Origin: Balanoglossus misakiensis
Taxonomy: Eukaryota; Hemichordata
Direction: 5' to 3'
Assembly: GCA_040954595.2 (NCBI GenBank)
Contig: CM082581.2
Span: 7,378,001-7,442,000 of the forward strand
DNA: 64,000 nt
Each line of letters opens with the position of its first letter. Position 1 is the first letter of the stretch. A model generated the notes under the pieces. That model was given only the letters and a program-made list of their open reading frames with translations, did no database searches and had not been told where the DNA came from. Shown here in pieces: positions 1 through 13,806 of the stretch. A program made the translations under genes and the position numbers.

Positions 1-1434
1 TGCCCACCCGGACATGTTAATCTTGCGCTCATCTAGTTGCTCTCGCGAGATCTCGTCGGCCATTTGTGGTCTATTGGCGCGAATTAATCCTCTCAGGAGA
101 TGATAACGCCAACGCGTGGCCGGCAGAGGAACACTTACTGATAAATTAAAAGTTAACACACACTCTGCTCATAAATTATTTCAATTGCTCTCCTCTTTCC
201 CGGGCTTGTTTACTGAATGAATGCAAAGAATGTACGATAGGATACGCCGTGTGATAAGTTTTTTTCAGAGGGTGTGTAGCTTATCGTAGTTGCCGAATGC
301 ATATCACTGCACCTCATGCATTCATTTATGAGTCATAGCCAAGCAGTTGCCACAACCTTAGTCTGGAATCCAGACTCGTGGTTTTTTTCGCAATGCTCAC
401 CTCACACACAGTCTAGCCTTGAACCGAGGACAACGAACTAAGTCAGAGTGTTTCCGCTACCGCCCCTCAGGGTACAGTGTGAGTGAAAGTGTAGTCCAAG
501 TTTCCCTTTCAATGGCACTGAGTGTATAGGTATTTTTTACAGAATAGTACAGTCACATTTGAATTCGAGTCGTTTGGCATCCTTTCTCACGACTCGACTT
601 CTTCAGACAAGCAAATCGTGATAAAAACAGTAAATAAGGATGATATGAAACGATCTGCGCATTAACGAAGCTAGCGTCGTCAAATGAAGGCAATTGGAAG
701 CCGACACTCCCGACCGTTGGCGGAGGATTCTTTCGTGAAGAGCGACATTTCGGCGCCAGAGGACCCGTTTAGAGAGGTCATCCACTTGAAATTTGCAAAC
801 ACAATTTACAAAGCAATCTGTTGGTGAATATTTAGCGTAAAATGTCGGAAAATGGTCGTCTGTGTCGTTTAGATAATAAACAACAACGCGCGAAACGTGA
901 ACAATTGGACCTTTATCGGAAGATAAAGAGTGTTTCATTTGTGAAATGATTCAAAATGTAGACTGATATTTGATAAATCTGCATTAGCAGTCATTGGCAT
1001 CTATCAATATTCTTTAATATCTTCACGGGTTCTCTGTAATGCTTAGTATTGGAAATAAAGCCATGACCACACGTGAAATGCAAGCATATACCGCTGATGA
1101 TAACCGAAGAATTATTCCGCCTTCTGAATAACGAAATACGTGGATATATTGCAAAACTGTTGAAAAGTGCAATTCCATCAAAGGCATGTCTTATTGTCCA
1201 CGCTTCGTTTTCCACGCAATGGACTCTTTTCAGTTGCATACTCTCACGATCATTTGTGCATCGCTTACTCTGTATTACATGCCAAAGGTCCACAGAAAAC
1301 ATTTATAAAAGCGTGTGTGTGATATTTATGCCTTGTGATCCAAACACACTGGGCGCGTATAATGCAGTCACCGATTCGTGTTTTCCTTTTCCGACTGACT
1401 TGTAAATTCATGAGTCGAGTGCGTCGATCTCCGT

Positions 1435-1436
<2 letters not shown>

Positions 1437-1466
<30 letters not shown>
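1437..1466. repeat. GT dinucleotide microsatellite
   Basis: Fifteen uninterrupted GT units. Alternating purine-pyrimidine DNA of this kind can adopt Z-form. It generates short false frames of repeated Cys-Val or Thr-His on the two strands. Confidence 0.97.
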
Positions 1467-1468
<2 letters not shown>

Positions 1469-2930
1469 TGGCGTTCGTGCGCACACCGGTGTTAGGAACT
1501 TGTTTGAGCAAAATGAGATGAGCGATAAACGTACCGCACGACAAATTTATATGCATGGTTTTTTATAGCTGCAAGGCTGAAAGTGTATCAGCCTACATGT
1601 ATGTAAACAGAGTACTATCGTCTCCCATAGCTCCCAATTGGATATCGTTTCAACATTTTGTTTGATATTATCAGAAAATACACTTGTAACATCACGCCAG
1701 TTTCTTGTTTAATTGGCACTTACAGTTAGTGTATATCTTATCATAAAACCGCTAGGGTTTTAAGACGCGTTTACACTGGCCAAGTGCTCATTCAAGTTCC
1801 TCAATTGAAAGGCACTACGCTCTTGAGTGCCCGCAAGAGTGAAAACTTCTCAGGAACACTCGAGACGTCGATAACAATCGCAAACTCAGATGGCTATGTT
1901 CAGTCGTGAAGGATAGATGTCGTTGAACCGTTTTTCATGAATGTATAACGAGATTAGTCATCGGTAGCGACTAAACCAATGTCACGACTACAACGTGTGC
2001 TGTGATCGTGAATATCTCAAGCCCAGCAGCTCGATCACGAATATAGTGCCCCCAAAGGCGCCTTGAAATAAGAGACACCCGCGAAACTGCTGTGTAATCC
2101 AAAACTGAAGTGTAGAGCATTTTACATTAATATGTCAAAATTCCACAAATGGCAAATTCCGGCTCATGAAATGTATATATATACTGTGTGTTCAAAAATA
2201 ACAAATTACTCTGAAATTGGGCCACGTAACCTTTGTTTACAAACAGTTCATCCTGCTAACAATCATATAGTCTAAGAGCAAACTGTTTATTGGATTAGGT
2301 GCCCTGGGTGTGGCATTTTGGCCTATACGGGTAGTATCCTGGAAAATGCTACTGTTTGGACACGACTAACGTAATATAATGTATCACTGTTATTAAACAG
2401 AGCGAAGCAGATTAATTTATTCACGCCTAGCTTGCACATCAAAAGATAATTGGTTTTATACTCAGGACTGTCTCGATATGTTATAACAAATTCAGACCAT
2501 CGGAAATGTCTTTGCATACTCGTGATTTGAATCCCGTTGTTGTTATATTTGTCGCCGTAAGACTTATTTTATTCACTTCGTCGGCTTTTTTACCGCTCTC
2601 AAAAGTAAATGTACACGTCGATGTAACATAGATTCGGTATTCAAGCGTATGAGGTATTCGGCTGAATGTAGTAATTGGATGTATTATTGAGCGCTGTTAT
2701 TTGACAACTTATATATCCTCAGGTGCTAACTTACTGTTTATGACAATCACGTGAAAGCGCGTTGTTCGATACAATTGGTATCTCGTCGATAATATCTGTG
2801 ACGTTATACACAGAATCGGAAGTGTGCGTTCGGCTATTTTGCTGCGTGTGTTAAGGCCATTGTGTCTACGATATGATTGGTTCCCGGCAAATTGCTCGTT
2901 CTGTTCGGAGTGGCCCATTTCATATTGGGC

Positions 2931-2946
2931 GGGGGGGGGGGGGGGG
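2931..2946. repeat. G16 homopolymer
   Basis: Sixteen G in a row on the plus strand, with GGGC just before and GGAGGG just after. It can in principle fold into a G-quadruplex. Confidence 0.95.
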
Positions 2947-4620
2947 TCTGGAGGGTTTTCGAAAACAATGAATATTGCCAGCCATCTGTTAAGAAAAGGG
3001 GAGGCCTAAAATTACAAAAGTTGCACTAGTCTTCCTCCAGCCCCCTCTAAATATCATGTGGTCTATCCCTTACTGAAGAGATTTGAATAAATGGTCATTA
3101 CTTATATAGGCTCACAAGAATAAATGTATACTTCAAAAGCTAGTATATTTTCTCGGCTTACTTAAAACCAGAACTTCCCCAATCAGCGTTCAGTATTCAT
3201 ACGCACGACAAATGGGGAGAGCTATTGCCCTTTAAGATGCTCGAAGCGTCTCACAGTCTCAAATAAAATCCTATGAAGGACGTCCAAATTCCTCTTGATT
3301 TTTTCATCGCGGCTATCTAGTCTACTTCTCTCATCTAACAGCAGTCTTTTGTGTGACGTCGGAAGTCCCGTGTAAAAAACATTGGTGACGCAATCTACTG
3401 ACGTCACACACTTATCTGTGTTTTCTGCGACTGTAAGATTGGACGACCGTTTTCAACCCAGCGTTTGCGTTCTTTTGTGATGCTGCACAGGTAAATTCTG
3501 TCGGTGATAAAATATGCCACCGACTATAGGGGATTTTAAAGTCACTTGAAAATGACGAATTTAACTCCTGGCTGGCAGATTAGTCAAAACGCCTCAAACC
3601 GACAAGTAAGATACTTCCACGTGTAATCGAAGTACTCCCAACGGAGCCGCTCGAGATTTATTTTTCACGACAGTGGTTGCGGGTTGCACACAAGCAAACG
3701 TTCAGCATGCTGCACCGAACATTAACGAATGTGATTTTACTGATTATCACGCAGCGAGCCGTCACACTCACCGAGTGGAATTGTCGTCGATTGAGACAGC
3801 TCGCAAATTACGCGGGCGAGATTTGACGACTGCAATTGGCGAGGGAGAAACTATTATCGCCCCGTGACCGCTACCAGTTTTGTTTTTGGGTGTATTATCT
3901 ACATTCTTTTGTACTTTTTCCCATCACACTACATGGGTAAGTCGCTATGAAAACAGAACCGGAAAGGGTCACCTTCACACCACATGCCGCTAGATTCGCC
4001 ACCGTTTTCACCTTGACAAACTTATTGTGTAATAAAGGGTATTTGAGAACATTGCTCTAATATCACCTAAATAATTATGATCTATATCATCTATATTTAG
4101 CAGCTGATAACATTTTACCGCGACTACAATCACATTTCTGGATATCTTCCCTTAACCGGTGAATTGGCTCCGCACAAACAACTTCATTTCTCTGAGAATT
4201 TCAAATGCGCCAATGTGCCGCAGATCTTCTGGAGTAAACAATCCATCGTCGCGGAAGATGATTGGAATGACCCATTTAACGCCACCAGAGGACATCAGTC
4301 GGCACAGTGACTCAATTACTCTCTATTTGAACCATTAAAAGATCAGCTCAGACTATCTAATAAGCTTATCCACAGGCGCTGCGTCTACCTTCCCTCGTTA
4401 AAAACGATTCCTCCGAGATAACGCCATCAAAAGCAGGCGGATTAAAATTCATACAATGCTGATAAGCGTATTGATGGTATACCGAAGCTCGAATAACGCG
4501 ATTTCCGTTCTTAAAGGAATGTATCACAAACACTCCTTTGTATTACAGTCACATAATAGTTCTTGTACTCCCACGTTACTCCACTGTACAGACTAAGCCT
4601 TCAGACGTTAGCCGAAAAAC

Positions 4621-4948
4621 ATGTATGTATGTCTATGTATGTATGTCTATGTATGTATGTCTATGTATGTATGTCTATGTATGTATGTATGTATGTATGT
4701 ATGTATGTATGTATGTATGTATGTATGTATGTATGTATGTATGTATGTATGTATGTATGTATGTATGTATGTATGTATGTATGTATGTATGTATGTATGT
4801 ATGTATGTATGTATGTATGTATGTATGTATGTATGTATGTATGTATGTATGTATGTACATGTATGTATGTATGTATGTATGTATGTATGTATGTATGTAT
4901 GTATGTATGTATGTATGTATGTACGTGCGTACATGTAAGTATGTATTA
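4621..4948. repeat. Long ATGT tetranucleotide microsatellite with a 14-base higher-order start
   Basis: The first 56 bases are four copies of a 14-base unit (ATGTATGTATGTCT). An almost pure ATGT array follows to about 4854, then an ACATGT interruption, more ATGT to about 4922, and a degenerate tail with TACGTGCGTACATG. The unit has no stop codon in most frames, so it produces long false open frames of alternating MYVC or HTYI residues on both strands. These are not genes. Confidence 0.98.
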
Positions 4949-5569
4949 TATGACACCAAAATGGGTCCAACAATTATTATCATTCAAGGTAAGCTTATTA
5001 CCAGGTCCATGAAACCAATCGAAAGTGATAGCTGCGCAAGGTCACCTTGAACCACTGTTAAGTGGTGGTAGCAGGTGTCCGATTGGCAAGCTACACCCGT
5101 CAAACCTGACCCAAACTGACAAACTGAAGTGTAATTAGGGCGAGTCAAATCCACGAATACTGTCACTCATCATTTGAGTAACGGATGTGCCATATTTGGA
5201 AACACAATCTCTATATTTACCGTAGAGCTAACCTAACCGATCTACTTCCGGAGAATTCCTACCTCACTAACTTTGATGCCAATGAGCTACTCGAATATCA
5301 CGCGCGGCAGTATTTTGCACAAGTCTGTGACCGAAAAAGCCCCCTGCAAAGTTTCAAGGAAGTGACACGTTCTCACGATTGTGAGAACATTTCTGACCAA
5401 TCACCGGGTAATGTATATCATGGGTCACACATGACAGATCCCTGCAAAACCCCAAATCGACTTTTATGGTTTATGTCCTGAAACGAGAGAAGTGATCAAA
5501 ACAAACACCTCACAAAGAAATCAATAATAGAGTTAATGAGTGTCGAAAGCAAGTGGATAAACCGTGAAA

Positions 5570-5583
5570 GGGGGGGGGGGGGG
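5570..5583. repeat. G14 homopolymer
   Basis: Fourteen consecutive G on the plus strand in otherwise AT-rich DNA. Confidence 0.95.
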
Positions 5584-8500
5584 TTACACCAGAATTGTGT
5601 AATCGCCGCATGCTCCACGCGTTGGTATTCCCGTCGTATCTCCTGACTGATGGATTTCAAAGCCATCGGAGCAGTCATTCGTCACTGACGGAAAGGAATT
5701 ACGTGCATCTGCAGGTTAGCTCAGCTGTAAGTGATGCCTTGACGAAGCGGGTGCCACCAACGACTCTCTGGAGTCGAAACCCCACGATCAAACACAACCA
5801 GCATGCACTTTGTTTGCCTTAATCGCGGTGGTCAGAAAGATCTCAACTTGTACATGTACATGACACAAATTAATTACACGCATTACAGAAATTACGGCAG
5901 GCTAATTCAGATGAGCAATTAAGATATTAGGTTTAAACTCCAGATTTGAAGATAAACTCGACATGGTCCTATAATACCTTGTTACCCAATGATTATCCAG
6001 ATGGTGTACAGGTACAAGCACTTCGGAGATCCAGGTGGAGCAGTGGGCCGTGTGTTTTCCAGCCTGATCTAAAATCATGGTCTTTCGGGATGTTTAAAAC
6101 AAACTTCATGGTTAGAGGGGTTGAAAGAGCTAAAATGTTGGTTATGAAGATGGACAATTTCCAAGAACTTCCCTCATAAAATGTCTACCTGGATCTCTGC
6201 CTTCTCCTTCCTGCTGTCCACAAGGGGTTGGAACTAGGTAGGTTGGCAGGCGGATTTTCTGTACTCACTGTTGCTCTTTAATTTGTTTTGCTAAAGATCA
6301 AAACCTTCACTGGTGCCCATAACATAAGTCCTATTAAAATCCGTTTCATCTGTTTATAGATCACTTATTTTCACAGACCAGACCAAATAATGCAGACATC
6401 AATCTTCTGTGACATTAATAATCTGCTGAGGCGATTTATCAAACGCTGCAGGACAAACCACCCATATGGTCGAAAACTGAGCCGGTCTATATTAGACAGA
6501 AATGGCACAGTGAGGTGAATATTAGTATAGGATTCTACATTTGTTTTGCCTTGCATTTGTGCTCATGCGTACACAGAGAAGTCAACGCAACCGCAGATGC
6601 TCATCTCTGTTGAATGAAAACCTCGTCGGTATCTGTCACCGCAACGGCGAGGGAGACTCGTGAATGCATTTTAATGCGGGTGCATGCGAAGTGGATTTCT
6701 TTGAGTGGGCAATCTCCGAAGAAGTCCCATTAAAGGAGATAAAACACTTTACATAACCCGCATGTAATCTGCCACCGTACCCCTGCTACTTTTAACCAAA
6801 CGACACCGAAGGCTGCCTGCTCGGCGCGCGCATTTGAGAAAATCGATTTCTTTACCCTGCGGTTATAAACCCACTGGAGCATGAATTCCCAATCGAAATC
6901 AGAACGGTTCTGACGTCGAATTTTAATACCTAACTTGTATACACTCGTCAGGAGCGGTTCTCTGTCGAGGACAAGCATGCTGTGAGAAGCAAAATATCAC
7001 GTAGGCTCAAGCCAAATCTTGGACAGAATGACATACATGTATGGACCAGGTGAATCGAAAAGTAGTAGGGCTACCATATCCCACATGTCGAACCTACCAT
7101 GATCTGAGATAAAATACTAAGCAGTCACATTCGAAAGACAAATGACACCGATGCAAACTTAAATGAATATTAATAAAAACAAAAACCTCCTCGGTGAGTC
7201 AGTATTATAAAAAAATAATGTCCGACACTACATGTATGTGTTTTGAAGTAGTGAAGGCTGAATACAACACGTGGATATTATTTGCAGCGCAAATGCCATC
7301 GGGCATTGATCTGGAGCGTGAAATGTCGGTCGTTGTTTGAAGAGCGCCACGACAATTTGAACTTCATCTCGATAAGTTCCGAACGGCAAATCTGCCGTTT
7401 TAATCTAAGGAATATCACGTCTGCCATCAATCTTCTCAACCACGTGTAGGTGTGTAAAGTACGTCAGCAATGTCGTTTACACGAAATGGGTAAATACTGA
7501 TAATGGTGCAAAAATACATCCCCGTGCGTCATCGATTCAAATGCGATTTTGTGGTACCACAATGCTATGTTGAGGAACTGCGAGCTGTACGTCGTATAAA
7601 TAGTCATGGCCTGTACGACAGATACCAGCGGTTGTACACGTTTCATGACCACAAATCTACATGTACCTTGCTCAATGTAAAATATTTAATTCTTGTATTC
7701 ACGTTTGCGGTTGATTTTTGCCTGAAATGGTACTGCCACTGCAGCTATAAAACTTTATGATTTGACAATCTTTGCATTAGGTAAAAAAACATGTCAGTTA
7801 ACTGGTAATGCTTAATGAAAGTGATCTAGCTCCATTAAAATGTCATGTCAAATAGCGGATCTCTTTATTACTGACTGGGTCTGCATGATTGGTATTATAA
7901 ATGATCTTGGCCCCCAGATTTATCAACCCTATCGCAGTAAGGATATTACTTAAAGATAATATCACGATTAATAAATTGCAAACGCTGGCTTTTAATAGCA
8001 AAATGGCTAGTATTGGTTTTCAAGGTCAAAGTTCCACCTCCAGACAAACGCAACATCGACTATCTTTACTTATGGCTATAAATTTCATTTGCAATATAAC
8101 GTATGCTATGCATGATGTTCCCCACACCAAGTGCGTAGGCGTAATGTGAATGGTCTCGCTGCGGTATAAATTGTCGAAACATCGCAAACGGGGGCATTAC
8201 GCCGCAACTATCAACGAAAACTTCCAAGATATCAATAATTCTAGAAACTTCGTGTCCGTGCTTCTGTATCACCACGGAAACAAATCACGCGAGGTTAGAA
8301 TTCAAACCCATTACAGGTGTATATGTGTTTTTCGAAGTGTGGTTTTCAATGCACGGCCTCCGGATGGCCCACAGCGCTTCGTGCAGATAAGATAGGTATT
8401 GATTTACCTCGCGGCAACAGGCGGATTAATAGTGGAGGGGTCGGCCAAACAATTTATCATAATCGTGTCTTTTCTAATATCAAGTGTTCGTTTCGACACC

Positions 8501-11500
8501 ATCAATAACCGGCAGATATAGCGCAAGAGCGTTTCCTCCATTGTGTCTCGATTTCCATTACCTGAGGATTAACATTTCGAATTGAATACAGCTCTGTAAA
8601 GAACGTAGTTTACTTCAGGGTATACACCGGCTCACATACGACAAGTGTCTTCTAAGTTGCGCCTATCGCTGTATTACCGTCACTTTTCGAGTGGAGGACC
8701 ACACTATTCTAGCACGTGCTTTAATATACAATGAAACTACCAGATCCGCGGCCCCAACATCTAACATTGCATATATCATTACCTGCCTCCGATATAATGA
8801 TTATTGTAACTCGTTATACACCTTTCTTTGCCAATCTATACACTTTAATTAACTGTTGAAACCAGATCGCGTGTAAATTTTGACACCCCCGACATAAAGG
8901 TCTCCCATGCAGTGAAATTACCGCGAAAGTTGACGTCGGTTAAGCGCGTGTCGCTCTCAAAGACCTGGTATTTGCGCATCATCATGACGCTGGAATCAAT
9001 ATTCAATTCCACCGACAGAACACTAAACACCCTGCATAGTCGCCAATCCATCCAACACTTCATGCGGCCATTTTACAATCGCGTCGTGGTCGCCTTATGT
9101 CTACATTTCCCAGACGGCGTGCTTTTGATCATTCCTCGAAGAATCCCAAGCGATTGACTCCTGTTATAAATCTGCTCCGAGCTATCATGGAAAACGTTTC
9201 AAAACACCGAGATCGTGATCGTTTCAAGCCTATTTTCCCCCATTCAAGTCGTTGCACCAATTCCCAATCAAAACATCTTGTGAGTCACTGCTCATCGTCG
9301 GGACAGTCCATCAGGTTTTTTTTGCATCTCAAACAATTTATTCGCTTGATCACGGGTTATACGCCGCCCGAAACCAGTGTAAATCACGCACGCTGTCGTA
9401 GTCATTTAACTTTCGGCTTTCGAAACTACAAATGGCTAATGTCCATCATACAATCAATCCCTCTGACTTAAGTTAACATTCTTTCGACCGCAGATTGAGT
9501 TCATGACTGTGAGACCAGCTAGTTTCCGACTGATACAGACGACCTCGATGAGTCGAATTATCTCTCGTAATTTAATAAAAATTAGCCTATATGAACTTTT
9601 AGTAAGAAAATTTGGAACGGTATGTACTTATGCGCACGCAATAAACAAACGATCAGTTACAAAGGTCAATATATGTATCGTCGCTATGGAGATACAATAA
9701 TATCATATCTATATGATATATCACGTAGTTTATCCCAGCGACAACGTAAAAACAAGCGGTTATGACACATTCCAAGACTTATTATTTCTACACGCTTTAT
9801 CTGCTATTTGAGTTACTAACTCAAAACTAATGACTGGTATTAAAATGATTATCGTGCGAACACCTACAGCGCGAGTTGGGAATCGCTGGAGCAAATGAAA
9901 TCGGATGTGCGTCCAACATGCGGATTAATTGTCGAAAATACGTGCCCGATGGCCCACACGTTGTGTGACTGTCGAATGTAACGACGACAATTAAAGCAAA
10001 GTGATTTGTTTTGGCCGTGAGAGCCTGTTGACGCCGAAACTAACATCCTGGGAGATGTTTGGTTTTCCTTCTGCTGTTTTCAACCTTGATTGAATGCATG
10101 GCGGATTTTTTATTCACCTAGGTGTCACTTGGACAGGATGTTTTTGCGAAGGAAGGACGTGCGGAATTATACATTTGTCGTGTGGTTCGGAGTGTTTGCC
10201 GACAGAATATCAGCAAGCGGCGATCTGCTTATTTGCTATGCCCGTGGTGCGGTTGAAGTCATTCGTCGTCTTTCTGACAGGGACGCCTTTAGATGACACG
10301 GGCGGTCATTGTGCAGGGCACGTCCGCAATCAGCCCTCTCTTGTGTCAAATCAGCGTGACTTACATGCGAGCCGACGCGGGAGAATTTCCTCGGTAGCCG
10401 AATGGACCCATCCACGGTGTCCTCCAGGGGATGGGAAGTCGCACGGCGGATCATTGAGCTGTGCTCAATTCAGACTGCCGTCATTGCAGCGACGTAATCA
10501 CGGGCAGTTGATCGACTGTATTGGAATGGAACGGAATGAAACGGAAACTCGAAGAGGGGTCATTTAGAGAAGAAAAACGTTCCAAAACTAATTTCAGCGA
10601 CATCATTAGGGTTTGTCCGAATATGAATGAAGGCAAGCCGAGGGTTAGGGTGGCAACAAATGAAAAAATATAACACGCATATGGGATTTTAATCTAGAAA
10701 TAACAAAGTAGGTCTCAGTAATCAAAGAACAGTTGTTGACAATAATGCAATATTGCAAGGAATGTGCGTTGCGTATCCTTGCAAGATGGAATGACATTTT
10801 GTGCTAGAGCATTGGGTTTACAAGCTATTGCAAAACCGTTTAAACGCATTACCTGGGTAAACTGAAGATAAAAACTCGATATAAACCCCATGTATTTGGA
10901 TTGGCACATCACAGATTGCCATCTCGAATGCAAATTTCGTAGATCTTGTTTGTAAACAGCCAGCGGCACCATTCGTTAGATATTTTTGGGGGATTTATTT
11001 TCCAGACTTGTATCACGACTGGGGCCCCAGGATACATTTGCTAAGTTGGCAGTCGGGAATTGCCCAACTAGGGAAAACAACTCAATTACACCGGAGTCGC
11101 TGCGACGAGTTACGCTCTAACAGATTTGCCAAATAAGTGTTGACGTTTTTCAATCAAGTTCGCCTTCTGCGAAGAAAAACAATCACGGGAAGGCAATAGC
11201 CGGTGAACCCCTGAAAGATGTTGCATGAGAGAATCTAGTTTTTTTTACTGCAATACAAGGTTAAGTCCGGTCAGTGGTGAAGAACACTGAAACACGTACT
11301 AGTGTACATGTATATGTGTTTTCTGTTTACTTGTAAATGGTGAAACTCCATGCACTATCTTAAAATGTGTGTTTTTTTTTCTGTTTCATAATTGCGTCAT
11401 ACTCTGTATGCCTAAATCGTGGTGAATCTCCTGTATATTAGCAGGGGGTATTCTGCGTCTTGCGTAGAATAATAAAATGTGACTGCTCTACTGACGTACT

Positions 11501-13707
11501 TTCTGGTATTATGTTATGCCATGGAAGTAATTTGCATTATTAGATTTCCAAGCTGTGCGTATAACGTTTCGATGTACAGAACAACATGCGTAACGTCTGA
11601 CATCAGACACAAATTGACCGACCGCGAAACTAACCGACACAAGAATACGCTGAGACTCTATTAGTGAGAGGGATAACGCTCTTAGTTGGTCACTATTGTT
11701 TTGGGAGGGGGTCGTTGCGTTGCAATCATGATACTTGGCTTGTGAAATTAGGATCTTGCTAAAGGTCTCACCAAAACTAATTATTGCTATGCATCACACA
11801 CACTATATGCAATGATGACTGTGGAATAGCTCAAAAGCACATGCAGGATATACTCGAAATGCCAACATAACTGAAGCATTCTTCGTTATATAAGGTATCC
11901 CTTCTTTGATATACATGGTGCAAAGCTAAATATAAACTCTTAAATGCTATAAGGCACCAACTTCAATGAAATGAACACTTTATTGCTTGGAAAGTATTCA
12001 TATCGCGTTCAACTGACTTTGCATGAGTTATCGTAAAATGGCGAGTAAAATATCACCCACTCTATATTTAAATTAAGCACTTAACCCAATCTTATCCGCG
12101 TTCACATTCATCGCTCCCTTCATAACTATCACCACCGCCACCATAATGCACCGCCATAGCAGGCGCCACTATGCCTCATCCGGGTTACAAAAGTTCACAT
12201 AAAAGCCAAACTTCAATTCTTCGAACTCTAGCTCTTTACCTTTAAGTTGAAACTGGGGCTAAGCTGGGCTGCGATCCCCCGAGGGCGTCACAACGCGAGT
12301 CTGTACATAATCATCGCTCTGGAATATTTTATGGCAGATAGAACATTTATGTTGAGATTTTATGGCCGGTTTGATAATAAAGACCTGCCCCATCGATGTG
12401 TTCTTTAAAAACTTATGTCAGGTGCTGTTCATATTTCAAAGGCAGACGTTTATCGGGTTACCGAAAAAGTTGACCACTTGGAGTAAACATGTGACGATAA
12501 GCACCATGTCAAATTTTACTGTCCGTGTGACGTAATATCTGATATCGAAATATTGACAAAATATTACATTTTATTTCAAAAATCTAACGATCTTTTTAAA
12601 AAATCGTATTAATTATAATTTTATCGGACAACAGCAAACTTTAACACCAAAGTACACATATGCACGTGGTTCATGTAGTTCTGTTCACAAGTTGAATGCA
12701 GACGACATCCTTGCCAATTTCTATCGTCGACAAATTGCATCACCGATGCACTGGAATGCTCCATAAACTGACGAAGTTTCAACATATAAGCCTGACACTG
12801 TAATATGAATGATATCTGAAAGGATTCACACTTTGTGAGTGTGACTCGTAGACGTGTGTGTAATCTGCACGTGTTGATAAAGAGTTCGTTGCGTTCGGAT
12901 GTTTGACATAAATACATTTGCTTCCATGGGGATAGTGACATGAAACTGCCAGACCCCTTGCCGGGGCAAAAGTGGTCAGTGTTCTAATAATTCAATTTAT
13001 TATAGGACACTATAGACTGCTATACATATGTAACCTTAAATACGAACTTTTTTCACGCCTTGGGATACTGTCGGGCTTGTGTTACGAGGAATCTTTATCG
13101 ATCACGTAAGGCCGGTGCATTCTTCACGACAGCCTCTAAATTCTAAGTAGATGTGTGTGCGGACTGTTTGAAAGGGGAATAATATTACATGGAGTGTCAC
13201 AAGTGAGGTTATAGAAAACCGCTAGATCAGTTATGTGAAATACCGCACAGATATCTCTTGTACACCACGCTTCATAAAATGACAAAGTGAATTTCTTTTG
13301 ATGATGTCCTGAACTATATCAATGTCTACAACGCGACCGTCATTATGTATAGTAGTGAGAATTCATTAATCTACGCACACAAGGCCGTTTTTTCCGTATT
13401 TTTTTATTTTCTCCAGGGAGGCTGCGTTGGTAACCTCTGCCAAATCCGTGTAACCTTTGTAATAATTATCGCGGCGATTTTTAATAATGGACTGTGAAAT
13501 GATCTACTGCAGTGAAAGGCATCTACCAGAAGGTTAGAGTCGGAGCAAACAAAGAAGATCATGTCACTTATAAGTTCAAACAGCCGACCGCTTTGTCGGA
13601 GGGTTTAGTTCTTTCCTTTGCAAAGATTGCCACTGCACGAAAGGACGCAAGGGCACCAGATTGTTTTTATCGTTTTTTTGTGGGTTGAATTATCTGACTA
13701 GCTAAGA

Positions 13708-13806
13708 CACATACATAGATGTACATACATGTACATACATATATACATGTACATACATACGTACGTTCGCACGCACGCGCGCACACACACGCACATACAT
13801 ACATTA
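13708..13806. repeat. Mixed purine-pyrimidine alternating tract (ACAT, GTAC, ACGC, AC units)
   Basis: Nearly 100 bases of degenerate simple sequence. ACAT/TACATGTA units give way to ACGC/GCGC and ACAC units and then return to ACAT. Purine and pyrimidine alternate over most of the tract, so it is a Z-DNA candidate and also a compound microsatellite. Confidence 0.85.

Larger units (their letters stand above)
1..13707. other. Gene-free stretch, no recognisable coding region
   Basis: Apart from the GT repeat, two G runs and the ATGT array listed separately, this is unremarkable AT-rich DNA. Open frames are short, many start at non-ATG codons, and none has a domain I recognise. The longest ATG-initiated one outside the microsatellite (10094-10567, 157 codons) lies in a slightly GC-richer patch and shows no motif. 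I see no tRNA, rRNA or transposase. It may be intergenic or intronic. Confidence 0.6.

Noticed and set aside
4538-5050. Several long open frames of MYVC or HTYI repeats on both strands
   Set aside because: They are translations of the ATGT microsatellite, present in most frames and with no codon bias or conserved domain.
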